Positions 1 through 8,593 of a DNA stretch of 64,000 nucleotides are shown here, piece by piece. Numbering within the stretch: position 1 is the stretch's first letter; every line of letters begins with the position of its first letter. Location of the stretch: assembly GCA_013289685.1 (NCBI GenBank), contig JABCZL010000008.1, forward strand, positions 248,001-312,000. Reading direction: 5' to 3'. The notes beneath the pieces are model-generated. The model worked only from the letters and a program-made list of their open reading frames with translations. It ran no database searches and was not told where the DNA came from. This DNA is from Acidobacteriota bacterium (GTDB lineage Bacteria > Acidobacteriota > Terriglobia > Terriglobales > Acidobacteriaceae). Both the position numbers and the translations under genes were made by a program.

Positions 1-2
1 TC

Positions 3-785
3 ACCGACCATCCTAAACTTGCCTTTGCACGGGCCGCGCGGTTGCTGCGGGAGGTCCCGCCACTCAACGGCGCATCACAGCAGGGAAGCGTGCACTCTAC
101 GGCCGTGCTGCATGCCTCTGTGCTGCTCGGCCCCGGCGCAGTTGTGGAAGAACAGGCGGTAGTCCGCGAGCAGGCGCAGATCGGGGAGAACACGCGGATT
201 GGCGTGGGTTGCTCGATTGGCGCCGGCGTGCGCATAGGGCGCGACTGCGAGATTTATCCTAACGTGACGATTTATCCGGGCACGACTCTGGGCGATCGCG
301 TGATCGTGCATGCGGGCGCCGTGCTGGGCAGCGATGGCTTCGGCTATGTGCGCGACCGCAAGACTGGGCACTACGAAAAATTCCCGCAAGTGGGGCGCTT
401 GGCGATCGAGGATGACGTCGAGATCGGGGCGAATTCCACCATCGATCGGGGCGCGCTCGACGAAACCCGCATCCGACGCGGAACGAAGATCGACAACCTG
501 GTCCACATCGGACACAACTGCCAGATCGGTGAAGACGTTGTGATTGCGGCGCAGACGGGCTTGTCGGGAAGCATTGTGATCGAGAACGGCGTCATACTGG
601 GCGGCCAGGTGGGTATCGGGGAGCACGCCCGCATTGAAGAAGGAGTCATGCTCGGCGGCCAGGGCGGCGTTCTGCCCAACAAAGTTCTGCGCGGCAAAGG
701 CGTGGCGTTCTGGGGGACCCCGGCGCAACCGTTGCGTGAATATCTGAAGCAACTGGCGACTTTGGCGCGGCTGGCAAAAAAGTAA
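3..785 (+). CDS. lpxD: UDP-3-O-acylglucosamine N-acyltransferase (LpxD), 5' end outside window
   Basis: LpxD adds the N-linked hydroxyacyl chain to UDP-3-O-acylglucosamine in the third step of lipid A synthesis in the cytoplasm. The open frame runs in from the window edge, and its first codons read [15 protein letters not shown], the N-terminal-domain segment seen in LpxD, so the gene is cut by the window and not intrinsically short; roughly 80-90 residues are missing. What follows is a long run of hexapeptide repeats (the left-handed beta helix), a segment GSDGFGYV, and [12 protein letters not shown], where the catalytic histidine is expected. The C-terminal helix ends in [10 protein letters not shown]. 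It leads a same-strand group that also holds lnt. The call is firm; only the 5' part is unseen. Confidence 0.95.
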   Translation, partial: TDHPKLAFARAARLLREVPPLNGASQQGSVHSTAVLHASVLLGPGAVVEEQAVVREQAQIGENTRIGVGCSIGAGVRIGRDCEIYPNVTIYPGTTLGDRVIVHAGAVLGSDGFGYVRDRKTGHYEKFPQVGRLAIEDDVEIGANSTIDRGALDETRIRRGTKIDNLVHIGHNCQIGEDVVIAAQTGLSGSIVIENGVILGGQVGIGEHARIEEGVMLGGQGGVLPNKVLRGKGVAFWGTPAQPLREYLKQLATLARLAKK

Positions 786-834
786 TGAAACAGACTTCGG
801 ACGTCAGACCTTGGACCTCAGACCGTGGGCTTCA

Positions 835-976
835 CAGTTTGCTGAAAAACTCGGGCCTGTCGGTCCTACCGTGGAAGAGCGGCCCTTTAGGGCCGCGTAA
901 GCCGTTGAAAATTAATCTGGGGCTTCAGCCCTCGTCGTCGTTTTTTCTTCGACCAACTGAGTTTTTCAGCATACTG
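835..976. repeat. MITE-like repeat, copy 1 (142 bp)
   Basis: This segment begins CAGTTTGCTGAAAAACTC and ends in the near-perfect inverse GAGTTTTTCAGCATACTG, so it has terminal inverted repeats of about 18 bp. It contains an internal palindrome GCGGCCCTTTAGGGCCGC. A second copy lies at 25781-25920 with the same ends and interior. It has no coding capacity of its own; the short open frame running through it (785-1009) is repeat sequence. A non-autonomous transposon-like element is the best reading. Confidence 0.85.
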
Positions 977-1076
977 GTCAGCCCCGGCCTCGGAGTCGGT
1001 GCAAGCTAATGAAGCCCGACACGTCGAAGGCTGATTGGTCCGATGTCTGAGGTCCGACCCCTGAGGTCCGGCACTT

Positions 1077-1697
1077 ATGGCAATCATCGTCATCGGCGGA
1101 CACTCTCGCAGCGTGGGCAAGACCAGCGTGGTCGCGGGCCTGATCTCCGCGTTGCCCGAGTTCCATTGGACCGCCGTCAAGATTACGCAGTACGGCCACG
1201 GCGTCTGTTCCGCGAACGGCCAGGCTTGCGACTGCGCGACCGCCGATCACTCGTGGGCAATTTCCGAAGAGCGCGACCGTTCCGGCAAGTCGGATACCTC
1301 CCGGTTCCTCATAGCCGGGGCCGCGCAAACCTTCTGGGTGCGGACGGAACAAGGCCGACTGGCCGAAGCGATGCCCGCCTTGCGGCAGCGCCTCGCGGAC
1401 GCGCGCAACGTGATCATCGAGTCGAACAGCGTGTTGAAGTTTCTCAAGCCGGATCTGTACTTGACTGTACTCGACCCCTCGACCGCGGATTTCAAGAATT
1501 CAGCGCGGGAATTCCTGGACCGCGCGAGCGCGGTAATTCTGCACCAAACTCCCGACAGCCTGGCGTGGCAATCCGTATCTCTGAAGCCGGTGGCCGGACG
1601 CCCGGTTTTCCGCATCACGCCGCCGCCCTACGTCACCGCAGAGATTGCAGACTTCGTCCGCTCAAGCCTCGGCGAGCGAGTGGCAGGCAGACCGTGA
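1077..1697 (+). CDS. MobB-like P-loop NTPase
   Basis: A 206-residue protein opening with a phosphate-binding loop, GGHSRSVGKTS at residues 7-17, followed by VVAGLISALP and a segment (VKITQYGHGVCSANG) like the region after the P-loop in MobB-type molybdopterin-guanine-dinucleotide accessory GTPases. A cysteine pair (CSANGQACDC) lies near residues 44-53. The later stretch VIIESNSVLKFLKPDLYLTVLD looks like the Walker B strand and base-recognition area of SIMIBI-class NTPases. No molybdenum-cofactor genes are next to it; it sits between lpxD and lnt, so a cofactor role is not supported by context. The P-loop is certain, the subfamily tentative. Confidence 0.7.
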   Translation: MAIIVIGGHSRSVGKTSVVAGLISALPEFHWTAVKITQYGHGVCSANGQACDCATADHSWAISEERDRSGKSDTSRFLIAGAAQTFWVRTEQGRLAEAMPALRQRLADARNVIIESNSVLKFLKPDLYLTVLDPSTADFKNSAREFLDRASAVILHQTPDSLAWQSVSLKPVAGRPVFRITPPPYVTAEIADFVRSSLGERVAGRP

Positions 1698-1749
1698 AGT
1701 AGAGATTCCCTCAGCGGCTTAAAGCCGTCATTCATCTCGCACGTCTCAC

Positions 1750-1776
1750 GGCGCGGCTGGAAGCCGCGCCCTTTCA
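1750..1776. repeat. REP-like palindrome GGCGCGGC..GCCGCGCC
   Basis: A short palindrome (GGCGCGGCTGGAAGCCGCGCC followed by CTTTCAA) that recurs in inverse orientation at 25723-25750. The surrounding gap 1698-1871 also holds AGCGGCTTAAAGCCG and reiterated GGCAACTGG units; no gene is visible in it. Confidence 0.7.
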
Positions 1777-1871
1777 AAACTCTCAAAACGCGCCTTTCAA
1801 GACGACGTCAGTCAGGTCCTCACTGGCAACTGGCAGCCGGCAACCGGCAACTGGGTACTGGCAACTGTCTT

Positions 1872-3494
1872 TTGCTATCCTTGCCCGTGCGGCAAATTCA
1901 CTTCAGCGCCTGGCTGCTGGTCGGGTTGTCGGCGATTCTTCAGGCCATCATCTTTCCGCTTCCCGGCGTTTATGTTCTCTCCTGGTTTGCGCTGGCTCCT
2001 CTGATCGTGGCCCTGCTTCGCGCGCGCTCCACGGGTGAACTCGAGGTTGCCGGTTCCGTCAGACTAAGCCCGGCCACGCCCGGGCAGGGATTTCTGTTGG
2101 GCTACGCTTGCGGAATCCTCTGGTACGCGGGCACGTGTTACTGGATCTACGACACCATGCGCCAGTTCGGCGGCCTGAGCACGCCCGAAGCGCTGCTGGC
2201 GCTGTTTCTCTTCTCTTGCTATCTCGGGTTGTATCACGGTTTTTTTGGTCTTTTAGTTAGCTTGCTGGCAGGGTCGGCCCGGGATTACCGGCGCCCGCTG
2301 GTGATGGCTCCGTTTCTGTGGGTCGCGGTGGAACTGGCGCGCACCCGGATCACGGGCTTTCCGTGGAACCTGCTCGGAATCGCGCAGGTTGACAACGTCG
2401 CGCTCTGCCGCATTGCGTCGGCTACCGGCGTCTACGGTATTTCGTTTGAGATTGTGCTGGTGAATGTCGCGTTGGCCGCGGCGTTTCTGGTTCCGCGGGA
2501 GAAGCGATTCCCCCTGCTGGCCGCGGCCCTGGCCGCCGCCGCCGTGCTGCAGGCCGGGAGACTGGTCGAAGCCCCTCCCGCGAAAGCCGACCATGCGGCG
2601 CTATTGGTGCAGCAGAATATTCCGGTTTCGTTCGACTGGACGCGGCCAGGGTCCTTGCAGCAGACAATGAATGAACTGACAGAACTCACGGTGAAATCGG
2701 CCGCAGAAAGTTCGGCGGCGAAAATCGATCTCATCGTCTGGCCCGAGTCGCCGGCGCCGTTCTTCACCAACGACCCACGATTTCGCGACACGATGAGTGA
2801 GTTGGCTCGCGACACCAAGACCTGGAACGTGGTCGGAGCGATTGGAACTTCATCGTCGGCGGCCGTCGGCGGGCAGACTTCGCCGTTGTACAACTCCGCG
2901 GCATTGATCAGCCCCAGCGGCGAATGGACGGCGCGTTACGACAAAATCCATCTCGTGCCCTTCGGCGAGTATCTGCCCTTCCCGAGCGTGTTCTCGTTTG
3001 CCGGGGGCCTGACCAAGGCAGTCGGCGAGTTTCAGCGGGGCACATCGCGCCGGCCTCTGGACGCGGGCGACGCGCGCCTCGGCGTCTTCATCTGCTACGA
3101 GTCCATCTTCCCGGATGAAGTCCGGCAGTTCGCCGATCAGGGTGCGCAAGTATTCGTGAACATTTCGAACGACGGATGGTACGGCGACAGCGGCGCTTAC
3201 GCGCAGCACCTGAACCAGACCCGCATGCGCGCCATCGAGAACAACCGCTGGCTGCTGAGCGCAACCGACACCGGGGTCACGGCGTCGATCGACCCCTGGG
3301 GACGCGTGGTGGCGCAAATCCCCCGCAAGCAGCGGGCGGCCCTGGTCGCGCCCTATGCCCTCACTTCCGTCACTACTTTCTATGCCCGCCACGGCGACTG
3401 GTTCGCGTATGGGTGTGCGATAATTTCATTGGGAGCGCTGCTCGCGCGCTTTACACTCCCCGGGAAACCGCTCCAAAAATCGCAAAAAGGCTGA
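1872..3494 (+). CDS. lnt: Apolipoprotein N-acyltransferase
   Basis: Lnt transfers a third acyl chain to the N-terminal cysteine of lipoproteins in the inner membrane. The 540-residue protein has several hydrophobic helices in its first ~230 residues, then a nitrilase-fold periplasmic domain and a final C-terminal membrane helix. The catalytic Glu-Lys-Cys triad is readable: E292 in VWPESPAP, K358 in YDKIHLVPFGEYLP and C408 in FICYESIFPDE. The spacings (66 and 50) closely match those of the E. coli enzyme (68 and 52). The start is a TTG; no good ATG lies nearby, so the exact N-terminus is uncertain. It ends 9 bases before prfB. Confidence 0.95.
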   Translation: MLSLPVRQIHFSAWLLVGLSAILQAIIFPLPGVYVLSWFALAPLIVALLRARSTGELEVAGSVRLSPATPGQGFLLGYACGILWYAGTCYWIYDTMRQFGGLSTPEALLALFLFSCYLGLYHGFFGLLVSLLAGSARDYRRPLVMAPFLWVAVELARTRITGFPWNLLGIAQVDNVALCRIASATGVYGISFEIVLVNVALAAAFLVPREKRFPLLAAALAAAAVLQAGRLVEAPPAKADHAALLVQQNIPVSFDWTRPGSLQQTMNELTELTVKSAAESSAAKIDLIVWPESPAPFFTNDPRFRDTMSELARDTKTWNVVGAIGTSSSAAVGGQTSPLYNSAALISPSGEWTARYDKIHLVPFGEYLPFPSVFSFAGGLTKAVGEFQRGTSRRPLDAGDARLGVFICYESIFPDEVRQFADQGAQVFVNISNDGWYGDSGAYAQHLNQTRMRAIENNRWLLSATDTGVTASIDPWGRVVAQIPRKQRAALVAPYALTSVTTFYARHGDWFAYGCAIISLGALLARFTLPGKPLQKSQKG

Positions 3495-3503
3495 CGCGTC
3501 CTC

Positions 3504-4605
3504 ATGAATCAAGAGTTGGTGCTGGAATACGAAAAACTCAGCAAGAAGGTCCACGAACTTCGGGAGTATCTTTGACGCGGAGAAAGTCCGTCCGCAGCTA
3601 GCCGAAATTGAAAAGCAGTCCGCCGACCCGAATCTGTGGTCGAATCCGCAGCGATCCCAGCAGGTCATGCGCGAGAAAAAGCGCTTGGAGCACGTGCTCG
3701 CCACCGACGCCGATCTCGCCCGCCGCGGCGACGACATTGCCGCATACTTCGACCTGTCCAAAGAAGGCGAGAACGTTGACGCCGATTTGCAGCGCGAAAT
3801 CGGCGCCCTGCGCGAGTTGCTCGACCGCCTCGAAACCGAGACGCTGCTCTCGGGCGAGAACGATGCGCGCAACGCCATCGTCACCATCCATCCCGGTGCG
3901 GGCGGCACCGAGTCGCAGGATTGGGCCGACATGCTGCTGCGCATGTACTTGAGATGGGCCGAGCGGCAGCGGTTTGAGACCGTTCTCTACGACTACCAGC
4001 CGGGCGAAGAAGCGGGGCTGAAGTCGGCGACGTTCGCGGTCAACGGCGAATACGCCTTCGGACTTTTGCAAAGTGAAATTGGAGTCCATCGCCTGGTGCG
4101 CATTTCGCCCTTCGATCAGGCCAAGCGCCGGCATACGTCGTTTGCCAGCGTTTACGTCTCGCCGGAGATCGACGAGAGCATTGAGATTGTCATCAAGCCG
4201 GAAGATATCCGCATCGATACGTACCGCTCCAGCGGCAAGGGCGGACAGCACGTGAACACCACAGATTCTGCCGTGCGCATCACGCACATTGCGACGAACC
4301 TGGTCGCCAACTGCCAGAATGAGCGCTCGCAGCACAAAAACAAAGAGCGCGCCATGAGCATGCTGCGTTCGAAGCTCTACGAATTCGAGATGGAGAAGAA
4401 GCGCGCGGCTACTAAGAAAATCGAAGACTCGAAACTCGACATCGAATTCGGATCGCAGATCCGTTCCTACGTGCTGCAGCCCTACCGGATGATCAAGGAT
4501 CACCGCACCAAGACCGAGGTCGGCGACGTCGATCGAGTGCTCGACGGCGATCTGCAGCCATTCATTCGGGCGTATCTGCTGGCGCGGCGCGGAGAGAAGC
4601 AGTAG
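3504..4605 (+). CDS. prfB: Peptide chain release factor 2, programmed +1 frameshift
   Basis: RF2 recognises UGA and UAA stop codons and triggers peptide release on the ribosome. The gene is in two frames: 23 codons from ATG 3504 reach an in-frame TGA at 3573-3575, and the remaining frame resumes at GAC 3574 and runs to 4605, for a product of about 366 residues, normal for RF2. The slip site reads GGGAGTATCTTTGAC, the classic CTT-TGA-C with a purine-rich stretch upstream. The protein shows the stop-codon-reading tripeptide in RISPFD and the catalytic GGQ in SSGKGGQHVN. It follows lnt directly. Annotating only the second frame would lose the true N-terminus. Confidence 0.96.
3561..3576 (+). promoter_or_regulatory. 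prfB autoregulatory +1 frameshift site
   Basis: CGGGAGTATCTTTGAC: a Shine-Dalgarno-like purine tract (GGGAG), the slippery CTT codon, and UGA followed by C. When RF2 is scarce, the ribosome pauses at UGA and slips forward one base, allowing full-length RF2 synthesis. This is well established for the family; here the upstream tract is CGGGAG where the commonest form is AGGGGG. Confidence 0.93.
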
Positions 4606-4620
4606 GGTGCGTAAACCCTT

Positions 4621-4742
4621 GTCATCCTGAGGCCCGCGTTCTTTGCGGGCCGAAGGATCTATGCAACTCGCGTGAGGCTCCGATGCTGTAGGCAGACTGC
4701 ATAGATCCTTCGAGACGCACAGAACGCGTCTCTCAGGATGAC
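4621..4742. repeat. 122-bp hairpin repeat with GTCATCCTGAG ends
   Basis: The segment starts GTCATCCTGAG and ends in its inverse CTCAGGATGAC. Inside are a second inverted pair (CGAAGGATCTATGCA and TGCATAGATCCTTCG) and two short palindromes (GCCCGCGTTCTTTGCGGGC; GAGACGCACAGAACGCGTCTC). It fills the gap between prfB and the next gene. A related half-element lies at 19781-19812, and GTCATCCCGAG relatives lie at 11568 and 53308. Confidence 0.85.
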
Positions 4743-4762
4743 AAGGCTAGAAATCTCGGACT

Positions 4763-5410
4763 ATGCCTAAGCAGCCAAAAGTTCGAAGTCGCTCAGTAAA
4801 ACTCGGGCCTCGCTTTCTGCGTGCCATCCAGTTCGCGGCCGAGAAACATTCCGGTCAAACGCGCAAGGCTTCGACCATTCCCTATATCGCGCACCTGATG
4901 GGCGTGGCGTCGCTGGTGCTGGAGGCTGGCGGCGACGAAGATCTCGCCATCGCCGCGCTTCTGCATGATGTGGTTGAGGATTGCGGCGGGGCGCCCATGC
5001 TCAAAGAAGTTCGCCGCCGTTTTGGGAGCCGCGTTGCGAAAGTTGTCGACGGCTGCACCGATGCCGACACCTACCCCAAGCCGCCGTGGCGCGATCGCAA
5101 GGAAAAATATATCCGTCACCTGAAAAATGCCGATGCCGACACCCGCCTGGTTTCGGCTGCCGATAAGGTCAACAACGTCCGCTCCATCCTCAGCGACTAC
5201 CGCGCCATCGGCGAATCTGTCTGGTCACGGTTCAACGGTGGACGCGAGGGCACTCTTTGGTACTATCGGACTCTGCGGGATGTGTTTCTCCGGTACAAGC
5301 GGAATCGCATCACCCGGGACCTGGAACTAGCCGTGAACGAGTTGGACGCGCTCGCCGCAGGGCAAGCGATTCCCGGCGGCAGAAAATCCCAACCCTTCGT
5401 CGAGGCCTGA
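4763..5410 (+). CDS. HD-domain hydrolase, SpoT/MESH1-like
   Basis: A 215-residue protein whose first ~150 residues resemble the HD hydrolase domain of (p)ppGpp pyrophosphohydrolases: FAAEKHSGQTRK..TIPYIAHLMGVA, then the metal-binding ALLHDVVEDCGG, and a later segment LVSAADKVNNVRSIL. There is no synthetase, TGS or ACT domain, so it is a stand-alone hydrolase, comparable with small MESH1-type enzymes. Cytoplasmic, with nucleotide phosphohydrolysis as the likely chemistry; ppGpp as substrate is an inference. The next gene starts 4 bases after its stop, so the two are probably co-transcribed. Confidence 0.85.
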   Translation: MPKQPKVRSRSVKLGPRFLRAIQFAAEKHSGQTRKASTIPYIAHLMGVASLVLEAGGDEDLAIAALLHDVVEDCGGAPMLKEVRRRFGSRVAKVVDGCTDADTYPKPPWRDRKEKYIRHLKNADADTRLVSAADKVNNVRSILSDYRAIGESVWSRFNGGREGTLWYYRTLRDVFLRYKRNRITRDLELAVNELDALAAGQAIPGGRKSQPFVEA

Positions 5411-5414
5411 CGCT

Positions 5415-6635
5415 ATGGCGCGTACGATCGATCAAATTCGCGCTTCGAAGCTGCCGTCTAACCTGATGCAATTCGCCGCCCGTGGCGCCCTCCAGGTCTC
5501 GCCGGCCGAGAACATCGAAATCCTCGTATATCTGGCGCGGCACAACCCGGTCTTCGGCCCTGTGGCTCGCATGACTCTGGCGGGATGGGACGAAAAGGCA
5601 TCGCTCGTGGCCGCCGCCGATCCCACCACTCCAACAGAAGTGCTGGAATACTTGATCGCCCCCGACAATTTGCGGCCGCCGTTGCTGCCCGCCCTCCTCG
5701 AGAATCCTTCGATCTCCGAAGCGCAAGTGGCGAAACTGGCGATCGGCGCTTCCCGGGACTCGATCGAAGTGATGCTCAAAAGTCCGCGGGTACAGTCGCT
5801 TAGCGGAGTCCTTGAGGCGCTTCGGGCCAATCCATATCTGGCGAAGGAAAAAGCCGACGAAATACGGGTGTTGTTGACTAGCGCCCGCCAGACGGCCGCC
5901 GCTGCTGCGCCCGGCGCGACTTCTGAGGTCGAGCACCCGGAGGCCGCGACCGAAACGCCAACGCCGGTAGCGGATTCCGGGACCGGCGACGAATGGGCGG
6001 ACGACGAAGCTCTCGCCGCCTACCTCAAGGAACACGAGCACGACATCGCCGCGGAGGGCGACAAACCCTTTAAGGCGATTGGCGGAATCGTCGAGCTGTT
6101 AGGATCGGACTATTTTCCGGTCGACGACGTTGCGGACGCGCCCGCCCCCGCCGAGCCCGCCGCGCCAAAACCTGCCGCTGCAGTCAAGAAGGCCCCGGCG
6201 GCGCCCATCCGTGAGAACGCGCTTCAGAAGATCAGCCACCTCGACGTGAAGGGTCGCATCCAGCTGGCGCTGAAAGGCAATAAAGAAGAGCGCTCGCTTC
6301 TTATCCGCGACGGCACAAAAGTTGTGGCGCTGGCCGTGCTGGAGGCTCCCAAGCTTTCCGACGGCGAAGTTGAAAAATTTGCCAGCCAGAAGAACGTGCT
6401 CGAATCCGTGCTGCGCCAGATTCCTCTGAAGCGGCGCTTCATGAAAAACTACAAAGTGGTGCGGAACCTGGTGTCGAACCCGCGCACTCCTCTCGATCTG
6501 GGACTGGGCCTGATGAAACACCTGTTAGTCGCGGATTTGAAGAACATCTCCGCCAACAAGGAGGTCTCGGAGACGATCCGCAAGCTGGCCTTGAAAATGT
6601 TCAAACACAAAGAGGAGCAATCGAGTAAGAAGTGA
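5415..6635 (+). CDS. Unknown helical-repeat protein
   Basis: I do not recognise a named family. The 406-residue protein has an N-terminal half of repeated short helices (for example PTTPTEVLEYLIAPDNLRP and NPSISEAQVAKLA), compatible with a HEAT or leucine-rich-variant solenoid. An Ala/Pro-rich acidic linker covers roughly residues 155-265, and a helical, basic C-terminal part contains KGNKEERSLLIRDGTKVV and KNYKVVRNLVSNPRTPLDLGL. It has no signal peptide or membrane helix, so it is probably cytoplasmic. The start has a GAGG tract upstream and lies 4 bases after the HD hydrolase. A scaffold-type role is only a guess. Confidence 0.85.
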   Translation: MARTIDQIRASKLPSNLMQFAARGALQVSPAENIEILVYLARHNPVFGPVARMTLAGWDEKASLVAAADPTTPTEVLEYLIAPDNLRPPLLPALLENPSISEAQVAKLAIGASRDSIEVMLKSPRVQSLSGVLEALRANPYLAKEKADEIRVLLTSARQTAAAAAPGATSEVEHPEAATETPTPVADSGTGDEWADDEALAAYLKEHEHDIAAEGDKPFKAIGGIVELLGSDYFPVDDVADAPAPAEPAAPKPAAAVKKAPAAPIRENALQKISHLDVKGRIQLALKGNKEERSLLIRDGTKVVALAVLEAPKLSDGEVEKFASQKNVLESVLRQIPLKRRFMKNYKVVRNLVSNPRTPLDLGLGLMKHLLVADLKNISANKEVSETIRKLALKMFKHKEEQSSKK

Positions 6636-6658
6636 AGTAAGGCGGATCGCCCGCTTCC

Positions 6659-7078
6659 ATGACAGAATCGGATTCCATTGCCGAACTGCTGAAGCGCGCC
6701 AAGACCATTGCCGTGGTCGGCCTTTCCTGTAATCCCTTGCGTCCCAGCCACGGGGTCACAGCCTACATGCAGAGCCACGGCTACCGCATCATCCCGGTCA
6801 ATCCGCGGATAGAGGAGTGCCTGGGCGAAAAAGCTTACGCGTCGATTCTCGATATTTCGCAGAAAGACGTGCCCGAGAAAATCGACATCGTGAATATTTT
6901 CCGCCGTCCGGAGTTTGTGGAAGAGATTGTCGACCAGGCCATCCAACTCAAAGTCCCGGCCATCTGGATGCAGGAAGGCGTCGTCCACGAGAAGGCTGCG
7001 GAAAAGGCGCGCCAGGCCGGGATATTCGTCGTGATGGACCGCTGCATCCTGAAAGAACACCGCCAGCGATTCCGCTGA
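6659..7078 (+). CDS. CoA-binding domain protein (YccU-like)
   Basis: A 139-residue, single-domain Rossmann protein of the CoA_binding_2 type. Typical features are AKTIAVVGLSCNPLRPSHGV near the N-terminus (the nucleotide-binding turn), YRIIPVNPRIEECLGEKAY, VDIVNIFRRPEFV and AIWMQEGVVHEKAAEKARQAGIFVVMDRCILKEH. This family resembles the CoA-binding part of succinyl-CoA synthetase but stands alone, and its physiological role is not established. It lies 23 bases after the previous gene on the same strand. Confidence 0.9.
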   Translation: MTESDSIAELLKRAKTIAVVGLSCNPLRPSHGVTAYMQSHGYRIIPVNPRIEECLGEKAYASILDISQKDVPEKIDIVNIFRRPEFVEEIVDQAIQLKVPAIWMQEGVVHEKAAEKARQAGIFVVMDRCILKEHRQRFR

Positions 7079-7084
7079 GCGGCA

Positions 7085-7229
7085 GTGTCGGGCGGACACT
7101 CCTGTCCGCCGCCTTTGAATTTGATTTTGATTACGATTTTGTTTTCCAAAGAAGACAGTTCGGCGGTTTTCCTGACCAAATAAGCAGGATCCAAGTCAAA
7201 GGCGGCGGACAGAAGTGTCCGCCCCACAC
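7085..7229. repeat. Inverted pair of GGCGGACA..TGTCCGCC repeats
   Basis: Two arms, 7085-7118 and 7196-7229, are inverted copies of a TCAAAGGCGGCGGACAG..TGTCCGCC unit and bracket an AT-richer centre. The unit recurs at 55419-55452. It sits between two convergent genes and could act as a transcript end, although no clear T-run is present. Confidence 0.75.
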
Positions 7230-7232
7230 GAA

Positions 7233-8516
7233 CTACCGTCCGACGCCCACAAAAACCACGCTGGCATCGTCGCGCACGCCCGACCCGTTGGCAAACGACC
7301 GCACGTCATCCACGATGCTCACCGCCGACGCCCCCGGCTTGACCGCGTGCTCGGCTAGACGGCACGCGCCATATTCCTCTTCACTGGCATTGACTGCCTC
7401 GGTGATGCCGTCGCTGTAGAAAATGAGTTTCGATCCCGCGGACAACGAAACCTGCGTCTCGGAATAATCTCCGCAACCGAGCCCCAGGGGGAGCCCGCGT
7501 TCCGTATCCAGAAAGTGTTCGCCTCGATCGTCAATGAACAGCGGCAGCAGATGTCCGGCGTTGGCAAAAACCACGGTGCGGGCTGCGGGATCGAGCACGG
7601 CATAGACCATGGTCACGAATTTCCCGGCGGGAAAATCGTCGACCAGCAACTGGTTCAGCCGGGTCAGTACCTCGCCGGGCGTGCAGCGGGCCTCCGCCAG
7701 CGAGCGCAAAACGCCGCGCGTCGCCGACATCAGCAGTGCGGCAGCGGTGCCTTTGCCCGAGACGTCGGCCAGCACCAGTCCCCAGCGCCCGTCGGGGAAG
7801 GGAATGAAGTCGTACCAGTCGCCGCCCACAGCCCGCGCCTGCACGCTGAGTCCGGAAACCACATACCCGGGAATGTATGGAGAACTCTTAGGCAGCAGCG
7901 CCTGCTGCATGGCGCGCGCTTCCTGGGCTTCGCGATCCAGAGCATCGCGCTGCGACCGTTCATGCTTAAATTGCCGCGCATTGTTCACGGCGACAGCAAC
8001 GTGATCGCACAAAGCCTGCAGAATCCTCACTTGCTGACGAGGAAAACCGTCAACCTCAGGATGAGAAGCGGTGAACACCCCAACCAGGCGTTCGCCAACC
8101 CGCAGCGGAATAGCCACCTCCGAGAGCGTCGATGCCTGGCATCCCACGTAGTACTGGTCCTCGCGAACGTCAGGTGCATAGTGAAGCTGGCCGGTGGAAG
8201 CGACGTATCCGACCATTCCCTCGCGGCCGATTTTCAGGCGATGTCCTTTGCCCGGCGCGCAGCATTCCAGGCATCCCCGCACCCCCGCCAGCACCATCTC
8301 GCTGTGCTCTTCGTCGTGCAGGTAGATGCTGGCCTCGATGCATCCGAAGGAATCAGCTACCTCGTTGACCACGCTGTCGATCAGTTGGTCGAGGTCGAGA
8401 ATCGAGGTGATCTTATGCGCAGCTTTTTGCACGCGCTGCAGGTCTTCGATGAGATCGACGGGCAGAGCACGGACGGGGACAATTTCGTTGCTGGCAGCGC
8501 TCGGAATCGTAGCCAT
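7233..8516 (-). CDS. GAF-domain PP2C-type serine phosphatase (RsbU/SpoIIE family)
   Basis: This is a signalling phosphatase, probably acting on an anti-sigma-factor antagonist or a similar phosphoserine protein. The N-terminal ~200 residues form a GAF sensor domain (LDQLIDSVVNEVADSFGCIEAS, later GREGMVGYVASTGQ and IPLRVGERLVGVF). After a helical linker (REAQEARAMQQALLPKSSP) comes the SpoIIE-type PP2C domain with metal-binding aspartates in VGGDWYDF and VLADVSGKGTAAALLMS, and near the end FYSDGITEA and DDASVVFVG. It is soluble. ATG 8516 is preferred to an upstream TTG at 8525. No anti-sigma partner is adjacent. A cluster of four cysteines and a glycine (CLECCAPGKG) in the GAF domain could bind a ligand. 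Confidence 0.92.
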   Translation of the reverse strand: MATIPSAASNEIVPVRALPVDLIEDLQRVQKAAHKITSILDLDQLIDSVVNEVADSFGCIEASIYLHDEEHSEMVLAGVRGCLECCAPGKGHRLKIGREGMVGYVASTGQLHYAPDVREDQYYVGCQASTLSEVAIPLRVGERLVGVFTASHPEVDGFPRQQVRILQALCDHVAVAVNNARQFKHERSQRDALDREAQEARAMQQALLPKSSPYIPGYVVSGLSVQARAVGGDWYDFIPFPDGRWGLVLADVSGKGTAAALLMSATRGVLRSLAEARCTPGEVLTRLNQLLVDDFPAGKFVTMVYAVLDPAARTVVFANAGHLLPLFIDDRGEHFLDTERGLPLGLGCGDYSETQVSLSAGSKLIFYSDGITEAVNASEEEYGACRLAEHAVKPGASAVSIVDDVRSFANGSGVRDDASVVFVGVGR

Positions 8517-8593
8517 TGAAACCAATCCTTCTTGCCGAAGGCAGGCCTTTTAGCAAACGTTTAAGGTTGCTCTATAAGATGCCGCGTGGGGCG

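Noticed and set aside
785-1009. Open frame between lpxD and the MobB-like gene
   Set aside because: Its sequence is the MITE-like repeat read through; no ribosome site and the second repeat copy does not keep a frame.
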